Below, one piece after another: positions 32,430 to 40,292 of a DNA stretch of 43,847 bases (positions are counted from its first letter, which is position 1; the number at the start of each line of letters is the position of its first letter). Under the pieces are notes generated by a model. That model saw nothing but the letters and a program-made list of their open reading frames with translations, was not told where the DNA came from and did no database searches. The DNA is from Paludibacteraceae bacterium (GTDB taxonomy: Bacteria; Bacteroidota; Bacteroidia; Bacteroidales; Paludibacteraceae), in assembly GCA_016297215.1 (NCBI GenBank), contig JAEDGZ010000017.1:1-43847 (forward strand), read 5' to 3'. Made by a program: the position numbers and the translations under genes.

Positions 32430-32471
32430 GTTTCAAGTATCTAGTTTCAAGTATCTAGTTTCACGTATCAA
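32430..32471. repeat. Three 14-bp tandem units
   Basis: Units GTTTCAAGTATCTA, GTTTCAAGTATCTA and GTTTCACGTATCAA lie in the gap between the TonB receptor gene and its lipoprotein partner, just before the lipoprotein start. Confidence 0.9.
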
Positions 32472-32485
32472 GTATTCTTCTCCCA

Positions 32486-32503
32486 GCGGGCAAGGACGCC
32501 CGC
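32486..32503 (-). repeat. Dispersed hairpin, variant 3
   Basis: The minus strand reads GCGGGCGTCCTTGCCCGC. Relative to the copies at 40198 and 43094 the third base pair is G-C instead of A-T and the loop-closing pair is G-T, so the stem is kept. Confidence 0.75.
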
Positions 32504-32516
32504 GCACCCAGACATT

Positions 32517-35237
32517 TTAGAATGCCAGTTTCAAGCGGATGTTCCACTGCCGTCCTTTGTTGTAGAAGAAATAGATGTTGTCAATCGTATTCTCTGCAAT
32601 GGATTGGGAAACGGTACTTGCACTATAGGCTTTCTCTATGTAATATTGGTTGAGCACATTGGTAACATTCGCTCCCAGCGTGGCGCGGCACTTCCCGAAG
32701 TCGAAAGTATAACTTGCTCGCATATCCAATGCTCCGCCTGTTGGACAACGGTAAGGTTCTGTTACATTCACCGTCTTACCCATTGCCAAGTTGCTGCCGG
32801 ATAAATAAAAGTAAGAGTAGTTCCTGTCATACAATGTATAATCGGCTCCGATGCGAAACCCCTTGAATGGTTTGAATAACACGCCCAAGTTTGCCGTAGT
32901 CTGTGCCTGACCTCCCACGTGCACGTCCTCCAAATTGATTTTTGCCCATACATGCTCCATCCCTTCATCGGTGCACCCCGGCGTAGTGATAACAAAATCC
33001 TTCGTTAAGGCATTGCCATGTTCGTCATAGAAATATCCAATTACATCCTTGCCTTTCCAGCGCCAATCGCCGATAGAGAACATCGCCTCTATCTCAATCC
33101 ACTTAGCGGGGCGTGCTTTGAACTCAAATTCCAGTCCCATGTGTTGAGCGCCTACGCCGGTCATATTGATATAGGATTCGTATTGTTCACTGGAACTTTT
33201 TGCCATCGTCTTATCCATCCAGCGGGTGTAATAACCATTTGCTACAAAGTTCACATACTCGTTGTGGAAACCGTAGCCCACCTCCACCGATGCAATCTTC
33301 TCGTTCTTTGCATTGCGGTTGAAAGCATGGCTGGAGGTGGAGGTCATAAAGGCACCGCTGAATTTAGGTGCGCGACTGATAAATCCGGCGTTGATAAAGA
33401 TGTTGTTGTGTTCGTTGAAGTTGTAGTTCGCTCCGGCTTTGATGGTACCGCCTGCATACCCGATGGTCTCGGAGCGTTGGTGCTCCTCATCGTAGTAGAA
33501 GCGATCCACGCGCCAGTAGTGGGTATAGGAGAATGAACCGTTGAGGAATGCCATGAACTTGTCTTGGTTCCATTCCAAGGTAGCAAAGGCACCTTCCTGC
33601 ATCACGTGACCCGTGTAGTCGCGATAGACGATGTCGCCCACGGTCTGTTTTTGGTATGTCCAATCAGGGTCGTTGCGATGGATGTTGTTTTCTGCGGAAA
33701 CGCTGTTGGCGCGTGTGGCATCGATGAAGTACTCACCGCTCAGCAAGTCGCTGATGACGGCGGTGTGGATACCTTGGTAGTAGCGTACATCGATACCTGC
33801 CGTGAAGTCAAGTCGTTCGTCAATGAACTTGTTGTTGTAGGTGCTGACCAGTCCGTACCAGTTGTGGTAGTTGCGGTTCTCGGCGATTATCAACTGCGAG
33901 CCGTTCTCGCTGGCTGCGTTCAGGTCTTCTATGGCTCCGTAGTCAAACGTACCATCTTCGCGGCGGAAAGTGGTGCATACCACGCCGTTGTAGGCTCCGC
34001 GTGTCAGGTCGGAATAGGAGTATTCCGAGTAGGGGCTTGCCTCGCCGGTGTAGCCGAAGCCGCGCCCGATGGAGGTGTAGAGCGAAGTAGAGAGCGAGGA
34101 CTTGTAATCAATCTGCCAAACGTGGTTAAGCGAAATCTGCGGCTTGTGGTATTTGTTGTAGTTCGCACCTCTCTGCTTGCCATCGTTCCCGTATCCGTAA
34201 GCGGGGTTGTAGCGGCGGTGGTCCATACCGTCTTTCATATATTTCTTCACGTTGTTCCACTCTGCCAGCGTCAGTGCGCCGCTCGAACCGGAAGGACGCT
34301 GCCAGTGCCACTGCGGGGCACCGAAACCCGTCAGCGAGAGTTGGTGGCGGTCGTTGATACGCTTGGAGATATTGGCGAAGTAGGTGTAGCCCTCAAAGCC
34401 CGTACCTTGGATATATCCGTCGCCCCATGTGCGTGAGCCTAAGACGGTGATAGCCCAGCCGCTCTGCATCAAGCCTGTGGAGACGGAGAAAGCAATCTTG
34501 TTGTAGCCGTCATTGCCCATGGCGTAACTGAGGAAGCCGCCTTTCTTCGCGTCAATACCCTTGGTAACGATGTTGATGGTACCGCCCACGGATGGTGCAC
34601 TCACCTTGCTCGCACCCATACCGCGCTGGGTCTGCATCACGCTGGTTACATCGCCCAGTCCTTGCCAGTTCGACCAATAGACCGAGCCGTTCTCCATGTC
34701 GTTCATCGGCACACCGTTGACCATGGTTGCCACGTTGGTATTGTCGAAGCCGCGCATCCATATCTCACTATCGCCCCAGCCGCCGCCTTGTCCGTTGGCA
34801 TGCACACCCGGGGTGTTCTTGAGCACCTCGGGGAACTCTTGTCCGCCCAAACGCTCTTCTATCTCCAATGCCGTTACTTGGCTGACAGCGACAGGGGTCT
34901 TCTGCTGGCGTGCCAACTGACCGGTTACCAACACATCGGTCAACGCCACCGCCTCTGCTGCCATCTCCACAATGCCGAGGTTCTTCTTGGCTTTGATTTC
35001 CAAAGTGGCATAGCCGACATACGATAGTTGCAACTTAGCGTTCTCCGAAACGGTGATGGTGAAGTTGCCGTCCACATCGGTGATGATACCGTTGGTGGTA
35101 CCCATCTCCAGCACGGACACACCAATCAGCGGCTCGCCGTTGTCTTCGTCCACCACGGTACCTGTTACTTTCAGCGTCTGCGCCCATACCATCGCGCCCA
35201 CGTTCAAACACAAGAATAGTGTAAATAGTTTCTTCAT
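32517..35237 (-). CDS. TonB-dependent outer-membrane receptor (SusC/CirA-like)
   Basis: 906 residues. Signal peptide MKKLFTLFLCLNVGAMVWA, then a carboxypeptidase-regulatory-like beta sandwich (about 22-95, LKVTGTVVDEDNGEPLIGVS), a TonB-dependent plug (about 120-230, from QFPEVLKNTPGV-like region EFPEVLKNTPGVHANGQGGG to GGTINIVTKGID) and a 22-strand barrel ending in NIRLKLAF, the usual aromatic-terminated last strand. It imports a bulky ligand using TonB energy. The downstream lipoprotein lacks SusD features, so this is not a standard glycan PUL; the sequence does not show the ligand. It lies 89 bp downstream of the S1/P1 nuclease gene on the same strand, which could be transcribed with it. 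No consensus promoter is seen directly upstream, but a 15-bp palindrome is at 35269-35283. Confidence 0.94.
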   Translation of the reverse strand: MKKLFTLFLCLNVGAMVWAQTLKVTGTVVDEDNGEPLIGVSVLEMGTTNGIITDVDGNFTITVSENAKLQLSYVGYATLEIKAKKNLGIVEMAAEAVALTDVLVTGQLARQQKTPVAVSQVTALEIEERLGGQEFPEVLKNTPGVHANGQGGGWGDSEIWMRGFDNTNVATMVNGVPMNDMENGSVYWSNWQGLGDVTSVMQTQRGMGASKVSAPSVGGTINIVTKGIDAKKGGFLSYAMGNDGYNKIAFSVSTGLMQSGWAITVLGSRTWGDGYIQGTGFEGYTYFANISKRINDRHQLSLTGFGAPQWHWQRPSGSSGALTLAEWNNVKKYMKDGMDHRRYNPAYGYGNDGKQRGANYNKYHKPQISLNHVWQIDYKSSLSTSLYTSIGRGFGYTGEASPYSEYSYSDLTRGAYNGVVCTTFRREDGTFDYGAIEDLNAASENGSQLIIAENRNYHNWYGLVSTYNNKFIDERLDFTAGIDVRYYQGIHTAVISDLLSGEYFIDATRANSVSAENNIHRNDPDWTYQKQTVGDIVYRDYTGHVMQEGAFATLEWNQDKFMAFLNGSFSYTHYWRVDRFYYDEEHQRSETIGYAGGTIKAGANYNFNEHNNIFINAGFISRAPKFSGAFMTSTSSHAFNRNAKNEKIASVEVGYGFHNEYVNFVANGYYTRWMDKTMAKSSSEQYESYINMTGVGAQHMGLEFEFKARPAKWIEIEAMFSIGDWRWKGKDVIGYFYDEHGNALTKDFVITTPGCTDEGMEHVWAKINLEDVHVGGQAQTTANLGVLFKPFKGFRIGADYTLYDRNYSYFYLSGSNLAMGKTVNVTEPYRCPTGGALDMRASYTFDFGKCRATLGANVTNVLNQYYIEKAYSASTVSQSIAENTIDNIYFFYNKGRQWNIRLKLAF

Positions 35238-35268
35238 ATAGTAGTTTTTTTGTTGTTCAAAGGCCCCA

Positions 35269-35283
35269 AATTATCAGATAATT
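35269..35283. promoter_or_regulatory. Palindrome upstream of the TonB receptor gene
   Basis: AATTATC-A-GATAATT, 32 bp before the receptor start. It could be an operator or a weak hairpin between the nuclease gene and the receptor gene. No canonical TAnnTTTG element lies beside it. Confidence 0.4.
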
Positions 35284-35326
35284 CAGATTATTCCGACTAT
35301 TATTTCTGCCCTTTGAGGGACTGTCA

Positions 35327-36109
35327 TCAGTATATCTCTTCCAGCAGCGCAGCCAACCTAACTCCTGCGGCGTAGAGTTGCCACTCCATCGGCTCTGCCC
35401 AGCGATAGACGTAGTGGTACGCATTCTCGTTCCAACTCGCCTGGTAGTCGTATATCGCCGTGGTCAACATATAGCTATGTCGGAGCACATCTGCCTCCGA
35501 CATAGCCAATATCGCCTTCTTCTCCGCCCCAAATCTATCCTCTACATATTGTGCGTACTCCGAATAGGAATACCCGCGCGACTCAATAATCTTTCCGTCC
35601 CAAATAGCATGCAGATTGGTCTTTTGTCCGAACCATTTGCACTTCACACTATTGCCTCCTTTGTCGTCCAAGTGCCCCATGTGCATCGGGCAGAACAGGT
35701 CGCCGCTGAGGTGCACCAAGAAAGTCAATGCCACCTTATCGTGCTTATTCGCCCGCAGCACATTTGACAAACTATCCATTGCACGAAACAAGTTACCGCC
35801 CTCGGTAGGGTAGTCAGTCAGCGTAGCCACCAGCGCCGAATCGCTCAATCCGGCAGGCAAGTCTTGATAGTGCCAATCGTGGGAGTTGGGGTAGATGGTG
35901 TCGCTTTTTATCTCATCGGGCCAATTAGCCAGATAGATGGCACCGTGTGCCCCGAGTACTTTGTCTATCTTGCGCCGCGTGCTACACGACAAGTTATCGT
36001 ATGCCACTTGCGCGATGATCCGGTGCCCCTTCTGCCCCCAAGCCCAAGCAGTCTGCGAAGTGCTAAGCAGCACCGTGCTCAAACAAAGATATAGAAATGC
36101 GCGTTTCAT
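35327..36109 (-). CDS. Secreted S1/P1-type zinc nuclease
   Basis: 260 residues. A signal peptide (MKRAFLYLCLSTVLLSTSQTAWA) leaves a mature N-terminus WGQKGHRIIAQVAYDNL whose tryptophan and histidine are zinc ligands in the S1/P1 family. The other ligands are visible: NWPDEIK, SHDWHYQDLP, LVHLSGDLFCPMHMGHLDDK and NLHAIWDGKIIE. The enzyme cleaves single-stranded DNA and RNA, and may scavenge nucleic acid in the periplasm or outside. Start corrected to ATG 36109 since the longer open frame would begin at 36133, upstream of the predicted transcript start. The promoter at 36131-36162 fits well. Confidence 0.95.
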   Translation of the reverse strand: MKRAFLYLCLSTVLLSTSQTAWAWGQKGHRIIAQVAYDNLSCSTRRKIDKVLGAHGAIYLANWPDEIKSDTIYPNSHDWHYQDLPAGLSDSALVATLTDYPTEGGNLFRAMDSLSNVLRANKHDKVALTFLVHLSGDLFCPMHMGHLDDKGGNSVKCKWFGQKTNLHAIWDGKIIESRGYSYSEYAQYVEDRFGAEKKAILAMSEADVLRHSYMLTTAIYDYQASWNENAYHYVYRWAEPMEWQLYAAGVRLAALLEEIY

Positions 36110-36130
36110 AGGTATGATTGAATAACGGCA

Positions 36131-36162
36131 CAAAGGTACTGCTTTTATTTGAGATGTGCAAG
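36131..36162 (-). promoter_or_regulatory. Promoter of the S1/P1 nuclease gene
   Basis: On the minus strand CTTG (36159-36162), a 20-bp spacer, then TACCTTTG (36131-36138), about 22 bp before the chosen ATG. Confidence 0.8.
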
Positions 36163-36193
36163 TACGAAAGGCAAAAATAACAAAAATTTAATA

Positions 36194-36209
36194 TGAGTTC
36201 GATATAAGT
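36194..36209 (+). repeat. 16-bp direct repeat, copy 1
   Basis: TGAGTTCGATATAAGT, identical to 37509-37524. The two copies flank mnmA. An inverted 11-mer (AACTCACGTTA near 36357 against TAACGTGAGTT near 37504) also flanks it. Confidence 0.8.
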
Positions 36210-36245
36210 AAATACTTTCTGCCATCAAAATATTCAGCCTTATGG

Positions 36246-36311
36246 AGTTAGTGATTAGTTAGTGATTAGTTAGCGATTAGTTAGTGATTAGTTAGTGATT
36301 AGTTAGTGATT
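36246..36311 (+). repeat. Six AGTTAGTGATT units (11 bp)
   Basis: Six tandem 11-bp units, one with a C for T. The same unit is repeated at 40073-40127. Both arrays are followed by a CCGAG sequence. It sits between the end of mnmA and the nuclease promoter. No CRISPR-like spacers. Confidence 0.92.
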
Positions 36312-36397
36312 ACCGAGACTATCCGCTAAAATCCGTGTAAGACTCGTCTTATTTCTAACTCACGTTAATCTAATCAACGATTGCCCTCATCCTCTGT

Positions 36398-37474
36398 TTA
36401 CTCAATCAGTCCGCCGCCGACAACCAACTCATCTTTGTAGATAACTACCGACTGCCCGGGAGTGATGCCCCATACGGGTTGCTCGAAATGCAGGCGCAGC
36501 GTGGGATGTTCCGATGTATAATCCGATAGGTCTAAGCGGGCGGGCACAGCGGGCGACTTGTAGCGGATACGCGCACTGACCGTAGGCGACTCCCGCAGCC
36601 ATTCCACGTCTCGTATGTGGGCTTCTGAGGCGTGCACTTCGGCGGCGTAGAGGTCGTCGCGGTTGCCCAGCGTTACCTCGTTGCGCGCGGCGTCTATCTT
36701 CGTAACGAACTGTGGCGTGCCCAAAGCGATACCCAGTCCCTTGCGCTGTCCGATGGTATAGTTGCAGAAACCTGTATGCTCTCCCAATACCTGCCCCTCT
36801 GCGTTCACAAACTTACCCGCAGGCACTTGCACCCCCTGCTCCGACAGAAACTGCCGATAGTCGTTGTTCGGTACGAAGCAAATCTCCTGACTCTCCGTCT
36901 TCTTGCTCAGTTTCTCAAAACCGTGGTCAAACGCTATCTGCCTCACTTCGGGTTTTGTCAGTCCGCCTAAGGGGAAGACCGTGCGCCGAAGGTTCTCCTC
37001 CGTCAGCATCCAGAGGAAGTAGGTCTGGTCTTTACGGGTGTCCACCGCATTGCGCAGGTACCAATGCCCGCGGTGCTCGGCTATCTGCGCATAATGTCCC
37101 GTGGCAATAAGGTCGCAACCGTATTCATCCGCCGCTTTCACCAACTCGCCCCACTTGATATGCGAGTTGCACAGCACGCAAGGGTTCGGCGTCCGCCCGT
37201 GGCTGTATTCCGAGATGAAGTTGGCTATCACATGCTCGCGAAAGGTGTCGCGGAAGTCCAAGATATGGTGCTCAAAGCCTAATGTCTCTGCCATGTGCTT
37301 CGCCTCCATGATGCTCTCCACCGAGCAGCAGCCTTTCTCCCGCGCAAGGCACGACTCTTTGATGCTGTCGAAAGTGCGGAAAGTTACGCCCACCAACTCA
37401 TAGCCCTGCTCCAAAAGGAGCATGGCGGCTACCGTGGAGTCAATCCCGCCCGACATTGCCATTAGGACTTTCAT
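36398..37474 (-). CDS. mnmA: tRNA-specific 2-thiouridylase MnmA
   Basis: 358 residues, full length. MnmA adenylates and thiolates U34 of tRNA-Lys, -Glu and -Gln. The PP-loop AMSGGIDSTVAAMLLLEQGY is at residues 6-25; catalytic cysteines lie in PNPCVLCNSHIKW (near 97-109) and SQEICFVPNNDYRQFL (near 194-209); ATGHYAQI (near 127) and the C-terminal GQRKGLGIALG (near 240) and GQSVVIYKDELVVGGG (near 340) complete the family pattern. The start ATG 37474 is clear. It stands alone between repeat-rich gaps. The tRNA-Lys gene in this window has anticodon CTT, so it is not itself a MnmA substrate. Confidence 0.97.
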   Translation of the reverse strand: MKVLMAMSGGIDSTVAAMLLLEQGYELVGVTFRTFDSIKESCLAREKGCCSVESIMEAKHMAETLGFEHHILDFRDTFREHVIANFISEYSHGRTPNPCVLCNSHIKWGELVKAADEYGCDLIATGHYAQIAEHRGHWYLRNAVDTRKDQTYFLWMLTEENLRRTVFPLGGLTKPEVRQIAFDHGFEKLSKKTESQEICFVPNNDYRQFLSEQGVQVPAGKFVNAEGQVLGEHTGFCNYTIGQRKGLGIALGTPQFVTKIDAARNEVTLGNRDDLYAAEVHASEAHIRDVEWLRESPTVSARIRYKSPAVPARLDLSDYTSEHPTLRLHFEQPVWGITPGQSVVIYKDELVVGGGLIE

Positions 37475-37508
37475 AAGGAAATTTAAAATTAAGCCACACT
37501 ATCTAACG

Positions 37509-37524
37509 TGAGTTCGATATAAGT
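37509..37524 (+). repeat. 16-bp direct repeat, copy 2
   Basis: TGAGTTCGATATAAGT, identical to 36194-36209, on the other side of mnmA. Confidence 0.8.
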
Positions 37525-37611
37525 GAGTTTGGAAATTTTGTTGAAGCAAAAGACTCATCGTTGTTTTGACGTATATGTTTTTTATTTCGAGTTCACGTAA
37601 ATTCATAATTC

Positions 37612-38229
37612 TTAATTAAAAATCATATTCGGCATAATCGTCATCACTATCCCCAGCAGCCACCCGCATACCACCTGCATCGGCGTATGCGCGTCGAGGT
37701 ACAGCCGCGCGTACATCAGCACCAGTGCCAACCCGAGCAGCACGCCTATCAGCCATATCGACGGCATCATCCCGCCTGCCAAGTAGAACGACAGTATCCC
37801 GCCCGTCAGCCCGCCGAAGCCCGTCAGGTGCGCCGAAATCTTCCATCGCCTGTTCACCAGCGCCACTATCCCCAGCGCCACAGTCGCCCCCACGGCGGTG
37901 ATGACGATGTTCGTCGGCACTTTCACCACCGAGTAGAGGAAGTACGCCCAAAAACCGAAGCACACTATCGAATAGAGGTACGGCATCGTGCGTTCTTTCG
38001 CGTCCGCTATCTGTATATCTTTCACGCGCCCTTGCCACATCATAATCAGGATGGTCGTCAGCGGAATGACGCAGGTCAGGAACGCCGTCCCCAGCACCGT
38101 TACCAGCCAATACGTCGTCGGCAGCGGCATGTAGTACTGCCCAAAAGCGATACAGAAAAGAATCATCCCATACACAGGGATGAACAGCGGGTACAACACC
38201 ACAGACAATATGTTCGCTAATACCTTCAC
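37612..38229 (-). CDS. PAP2-family integral membrane protein
   Basis: 205 residues with about six hydrophobic helices. Motifs of the PAP2/lipid phosphatase superfamily are present but degenerate: AKERTMPY for motif 1, KISAHLTGFGG for motif 2 (SAH in place of PSGH) and ARLYLDAHTPMQVVCGWLLG for motif 3, with the arginine and histidine kept. The histidine in motif 2 and R-(5)-H in motif 3 suggest an active phosphatase, perhaps on undecaprenyl-diphosphate or a phospholipid; a catalytically weak member is also possible. The start is GTG 38229. It lies 121 bp after rpoN, with a dispersed hairpin between them, so co-transcription is uncertain. Confidence 0.85.
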   Translation of the reverse strand: MKVLANILSVVLYPLFIPVYGMILFCIAFGQYYMPLPTTYWLVTVLGTAFLTCVIPLTTILIMMWQGRVKDIQIADAKERTMPYLYSIVCFGFWAYFLYSVVKVPTNIVITAVGATVALGIVALVNRRWKISAHLTGFGGLTGGILSFYLAGGMMPSIWLIGVLLGLALVLMYARLYLDAHTPMQVVCGWLLGIVMTIMPNMIFN

Positions 38230-38248
38230 TTTTCAATCAGGCTTTCAT

Positions 38249-38273
38249 GGAGGTGCGGTCTCCAGGCCGCACC
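38249..38273. repeat. Dispersed GGTGCGG hairpin, copy 1
   Basis: 25 bp identical to 40222-40246: a 7-bp stem GGTGCGG/CCGCACC around a TCTCCAGG-type loop with an outer GGA. Located between rpoN and the PAP2 gene. Confidence 0.9.
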
Positions 38274-38350
38274 CATAAAATATCTCATAGAATTCGTGGG
38301 GTACAAAGTTTCAATTCGTAATTCGTAAATCGTAAATCGTCAATCCCCCC

Positions 38351-39931
38351 TCATCTCTTCCTCAACCGCGCCACAGGAATCCCCATCTGCTCTCTGTACT
38401 TCGCCACCGTCCGCCGCGCTATCACGTACCCCTCTTTCTCCAGCACTTCTACCAACTGGTCGTCGTTCAGCGGCTTGCTCTTATCCTCTTGACTCACTGT
38501 TTCTTGCAGCAGCCGCTTTATCTCTCGCGTGGAGACTTCCTCCCCCTGCGCGTTGGTCATCGACTCCGAGAAGAAGTACTTCAGCGGGTATATCCCAAAC
38601 TGCGTCTGCACGTACTTGCTGTTGCTCACGCGCGAGATGGTGCTCACGTCGTAGCCCGTCCGCTCGGCGATGTCTTGCAGTATCATCGGCTTCAGGCTGC
38701 CCTCGTCCCCTTCTTGGAACCACTCTTGCTGAAACTGCATGATGCTCGTCATCGTCCGCGTCAGTGTCTCGTTGCGTTGGCGTATCGCGTCGATGAACCA
38801 CCGCGCCGCGTCTATCTTGCTGCGGATGAACTTCACCGCCTCTTTGTCCGCGTTGGTCTGTTTGCCTTTCGAGTAGTGCTCCAGCATGCTGCTGTATTCT
38901 TTGCTCACGTGCAGTTCGGGGATGTCGCCCGTGTTCAGCGTCAGTATTAACTCCCCGTCTCGGTTCTCCACGATGAAGTCGGGGATGATGGTAGAGCGAT
39001 GGCTCTCATACACCACGTTCCCCGTGAAGGCATTGGCGGGCTTCTGATTCAGGTGTAGTATCTCGTCCACTGCCGCCTGAAAAGCCTCCTCCGAGCAGCC
39101 CTCCCGCTGAATAATCTTGTTGAAATGGTGCTTGGTGAAGGTCTCGAAGTGCTTCTCCAATATGCGCTCCGCCAGCAGGGTCGTCTCGTCTTGCGTCTTG
39201 CGGCGCAACTGCGTCAGCAGACACTCTTGCAGGTTCGCCGACGCCACGCCCGCGGGGTCGAACTCCTTTATCTGCCGCACGATGTCTGCCATCTCCTCGT
39301 CCGACACCACCAGCCCTTCCTGAAAACTCAAATCGTCCACCAACTGCTCCACCGTCCGCCGCAGATACCCGTCGTCGTCGATGTTGCCTATCACCCATTT
39401 CGCGATATGCCGCTGCGGCTTGGTCATCTTCGTCAGGTAAATCTGCGCCTTCAACTCCTCCAGCAGGCTCGCCCCCCCCGTAACGGGAATGTCCGTCGTC
39501 CATTGCCCGCCGTCGTCTGCCCCTTGCCCGTTGCTCGACCGATACATATACTCCGGCGTCTCGTCGTCGCTCACGTACTGCTCGTAGTTGAAGTCCTCGT
39601 TCTGCAAAGCGTCCTCATAGCGGTCGCTGCCCGCGTCCTCATAGCGGTCATCCGCCCCGCTGTCCGCCCCCTCTTCGCCGCGCTCGCTTCTGTCCTCATC
39701 GCCCCATTGCCCCTCGTCTGCACGCGCTTCTCCGCCGTCTTGCCCGTTCTCCGCTGCCCATTGTTCTTTCTCATCGCTCCCCTCTTCTAAGGCGGGATTC
39801 TCTTGCAACTCCTCGTTTATCCGCTGCGGCAACTCGACGGAGGGCAACTCAAGCATGCGTATCACCTGTATTTGGGTAGGCGATAGTTTCGTTTGCAGTT
39901 TCTGTTGTTGCGTTAATGATGTGGATTGCAT
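38351..39931 (-). CDS. rpoN: RNA polymerase sigma-54 factor
   Basis: 526 residues. Region I (MQSTSLTQQQKLQTKLSPTQ then IQVIRMLELPSVELPQRI) starts right at the chosen ATG. A strongly acidic linker of about 100 residues (from about 55 to 150, with the duplicated DRYEDA) replaces the short region II. The core-binding domain (from about 165) and the DNA-binding HTH follow, ending with the RpoN box ARRTVAKYREQMGIP near the C-terminus. Start corrected to 39931: a consensus promoter at 39960-39991 lies within the longer open frame that would start at 40030. Sigma-54 needs an AAA+ enhancer-binding activator; none is in this window. Confidence 0.96.
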   Translation of the reverse strand: MQSTSLTQQQKLQTKLSPTQIQVIRMLELPSVELPQRINEELQENPALEEGSDEKEQWAAENGQDGGEARADEGQWGDEDRSERGEEGADSGADDRYEDAGSDRYEDALQNEDFNYEQYVSDDETPEYMYRSSNGQGADDGGQWTTDIPVTGGASLLEELKAQIYLTKMTKPQRHIAKWVIGNIDDDGYLRRTVEQLVDDLSFQEGLVVSDEEMADIVRQIKEFDPAGVASANLQECLLTQLRRKTQDETTLLAERILEKHFETFTKHHFNKIIQREGCSEEAFQAAVDEILHLNQKPANAFTGNVVYESHRSTIIPDFIVENRDGELILTLNTGDIPELHVSKEYSSMLEHYSKGKQTNADKEAVKFIRSKIDAARWFIDAIRQRNETLTRTMTSIMQFQQEWFQEGDEGSLKPMILQDIAERTGYDVSTISRVSNSKYVQTQFGIYPLKYFFSESMTNAQGEEVSTREIKRLLQETVSQEDKSKPLNDDQLVEVLEKEGYVIARRTVAKYREQMGIPVARLRKR

Positions 39932-39959
39932 AAGGCTTAAGTCGTTTAAGTTTCGGCTG

Positions 39960-39991
39960 CAAAGGTACTGAAAAAATCTGACATATACAAG
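39960..39991 (-). promoter_or_regulatory. Promoter of rpoN
   Basis: On the minus strand CTTG (39988-39991), a 20-bp spacer, then TACCTTTG (39960-39967), about 29 bp before the ATG. Confidence 0.85.
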
Positions 39992-40006
39992 TTTTTCCTC
40001 CTTTTT

Positions 40007-40038
40007 CTTGCGCATATCGTTTATTTTCACTACCTTTG
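40007..40038 (+). promoter_or_regulatory. Promoter divergent from rpoN
   Basis: CTTG (40007-40010), a 20-bp spacer, then TACCTTTG (40031-40038). It faces away from the rpoN promoter, 15 bp apart, and would start a transcript with a 250-nt leader made of repeats before the lipoprotein gene at 40293. Confidence 0.8.
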
Positions 40039-40072
40039 CAACCCAATCTCCTCGACACCATCACCTGACAAG

Positions 40073-40182
40073 AGTTAGTGATTAGTTAGTGATTAGTTAG
40101 TGATTAGTTAATGATTAGTTAGTGATTGCCGAGCCCTAACCGAACCAATATCGGGTGATTATCGAGTGATTATCGGGTGATT
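40073..40182 (+). repeat. AGTTAGTGATT array followed by a second 11-bp array
   Basis: Five AGTTAGTGATT units (40073-40127) and then three ATCGGGTGATT-like units (about 40150-40182), all of 11-bp period. The first unit is the same as in 36246-36311. Confidence 0.9.
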
Positions 40183-40197
40183 GCCCTGTCCGGGTAC

Positions 40198-40246
40198 GCA
40201 GGCGTCCCCGCCTGCTAAAATGGAGGTGCGGTCTCCAGGCCGCACC
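40198..40246. repeat. Composite of two dispersed hairpins
   Basis: GCAGGCGTCCCCGCCTGC (40198-40215) and, six bases later, the 25-bp GGTGCGG hairpin (40222-40246, identical to 38249-38273). Confidence 0.9.
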
Positions 40247-40292
40247 AAAGTAAAATAAAATCTATAAAGCCTATAACACCCAATAAACGATA

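Noticed and set aside
32427..32517. Standard SusCD polysaccharide utilisation locus
   Set aside because: The receptor is SusC-like, but the lipoprotein lacks SusD features and there are no glycoside hydrolases or regulators.
33564..34436. 290-codon plus-strand open frame
   Set aside because: Antisense of the TonB receptor; valine-rich and without any domain.
36246..36311. Possible CRISPR or attachment site
   Set aside because: Simple 11-bp tandem array without spacers; no integrase or tRNA beside it.
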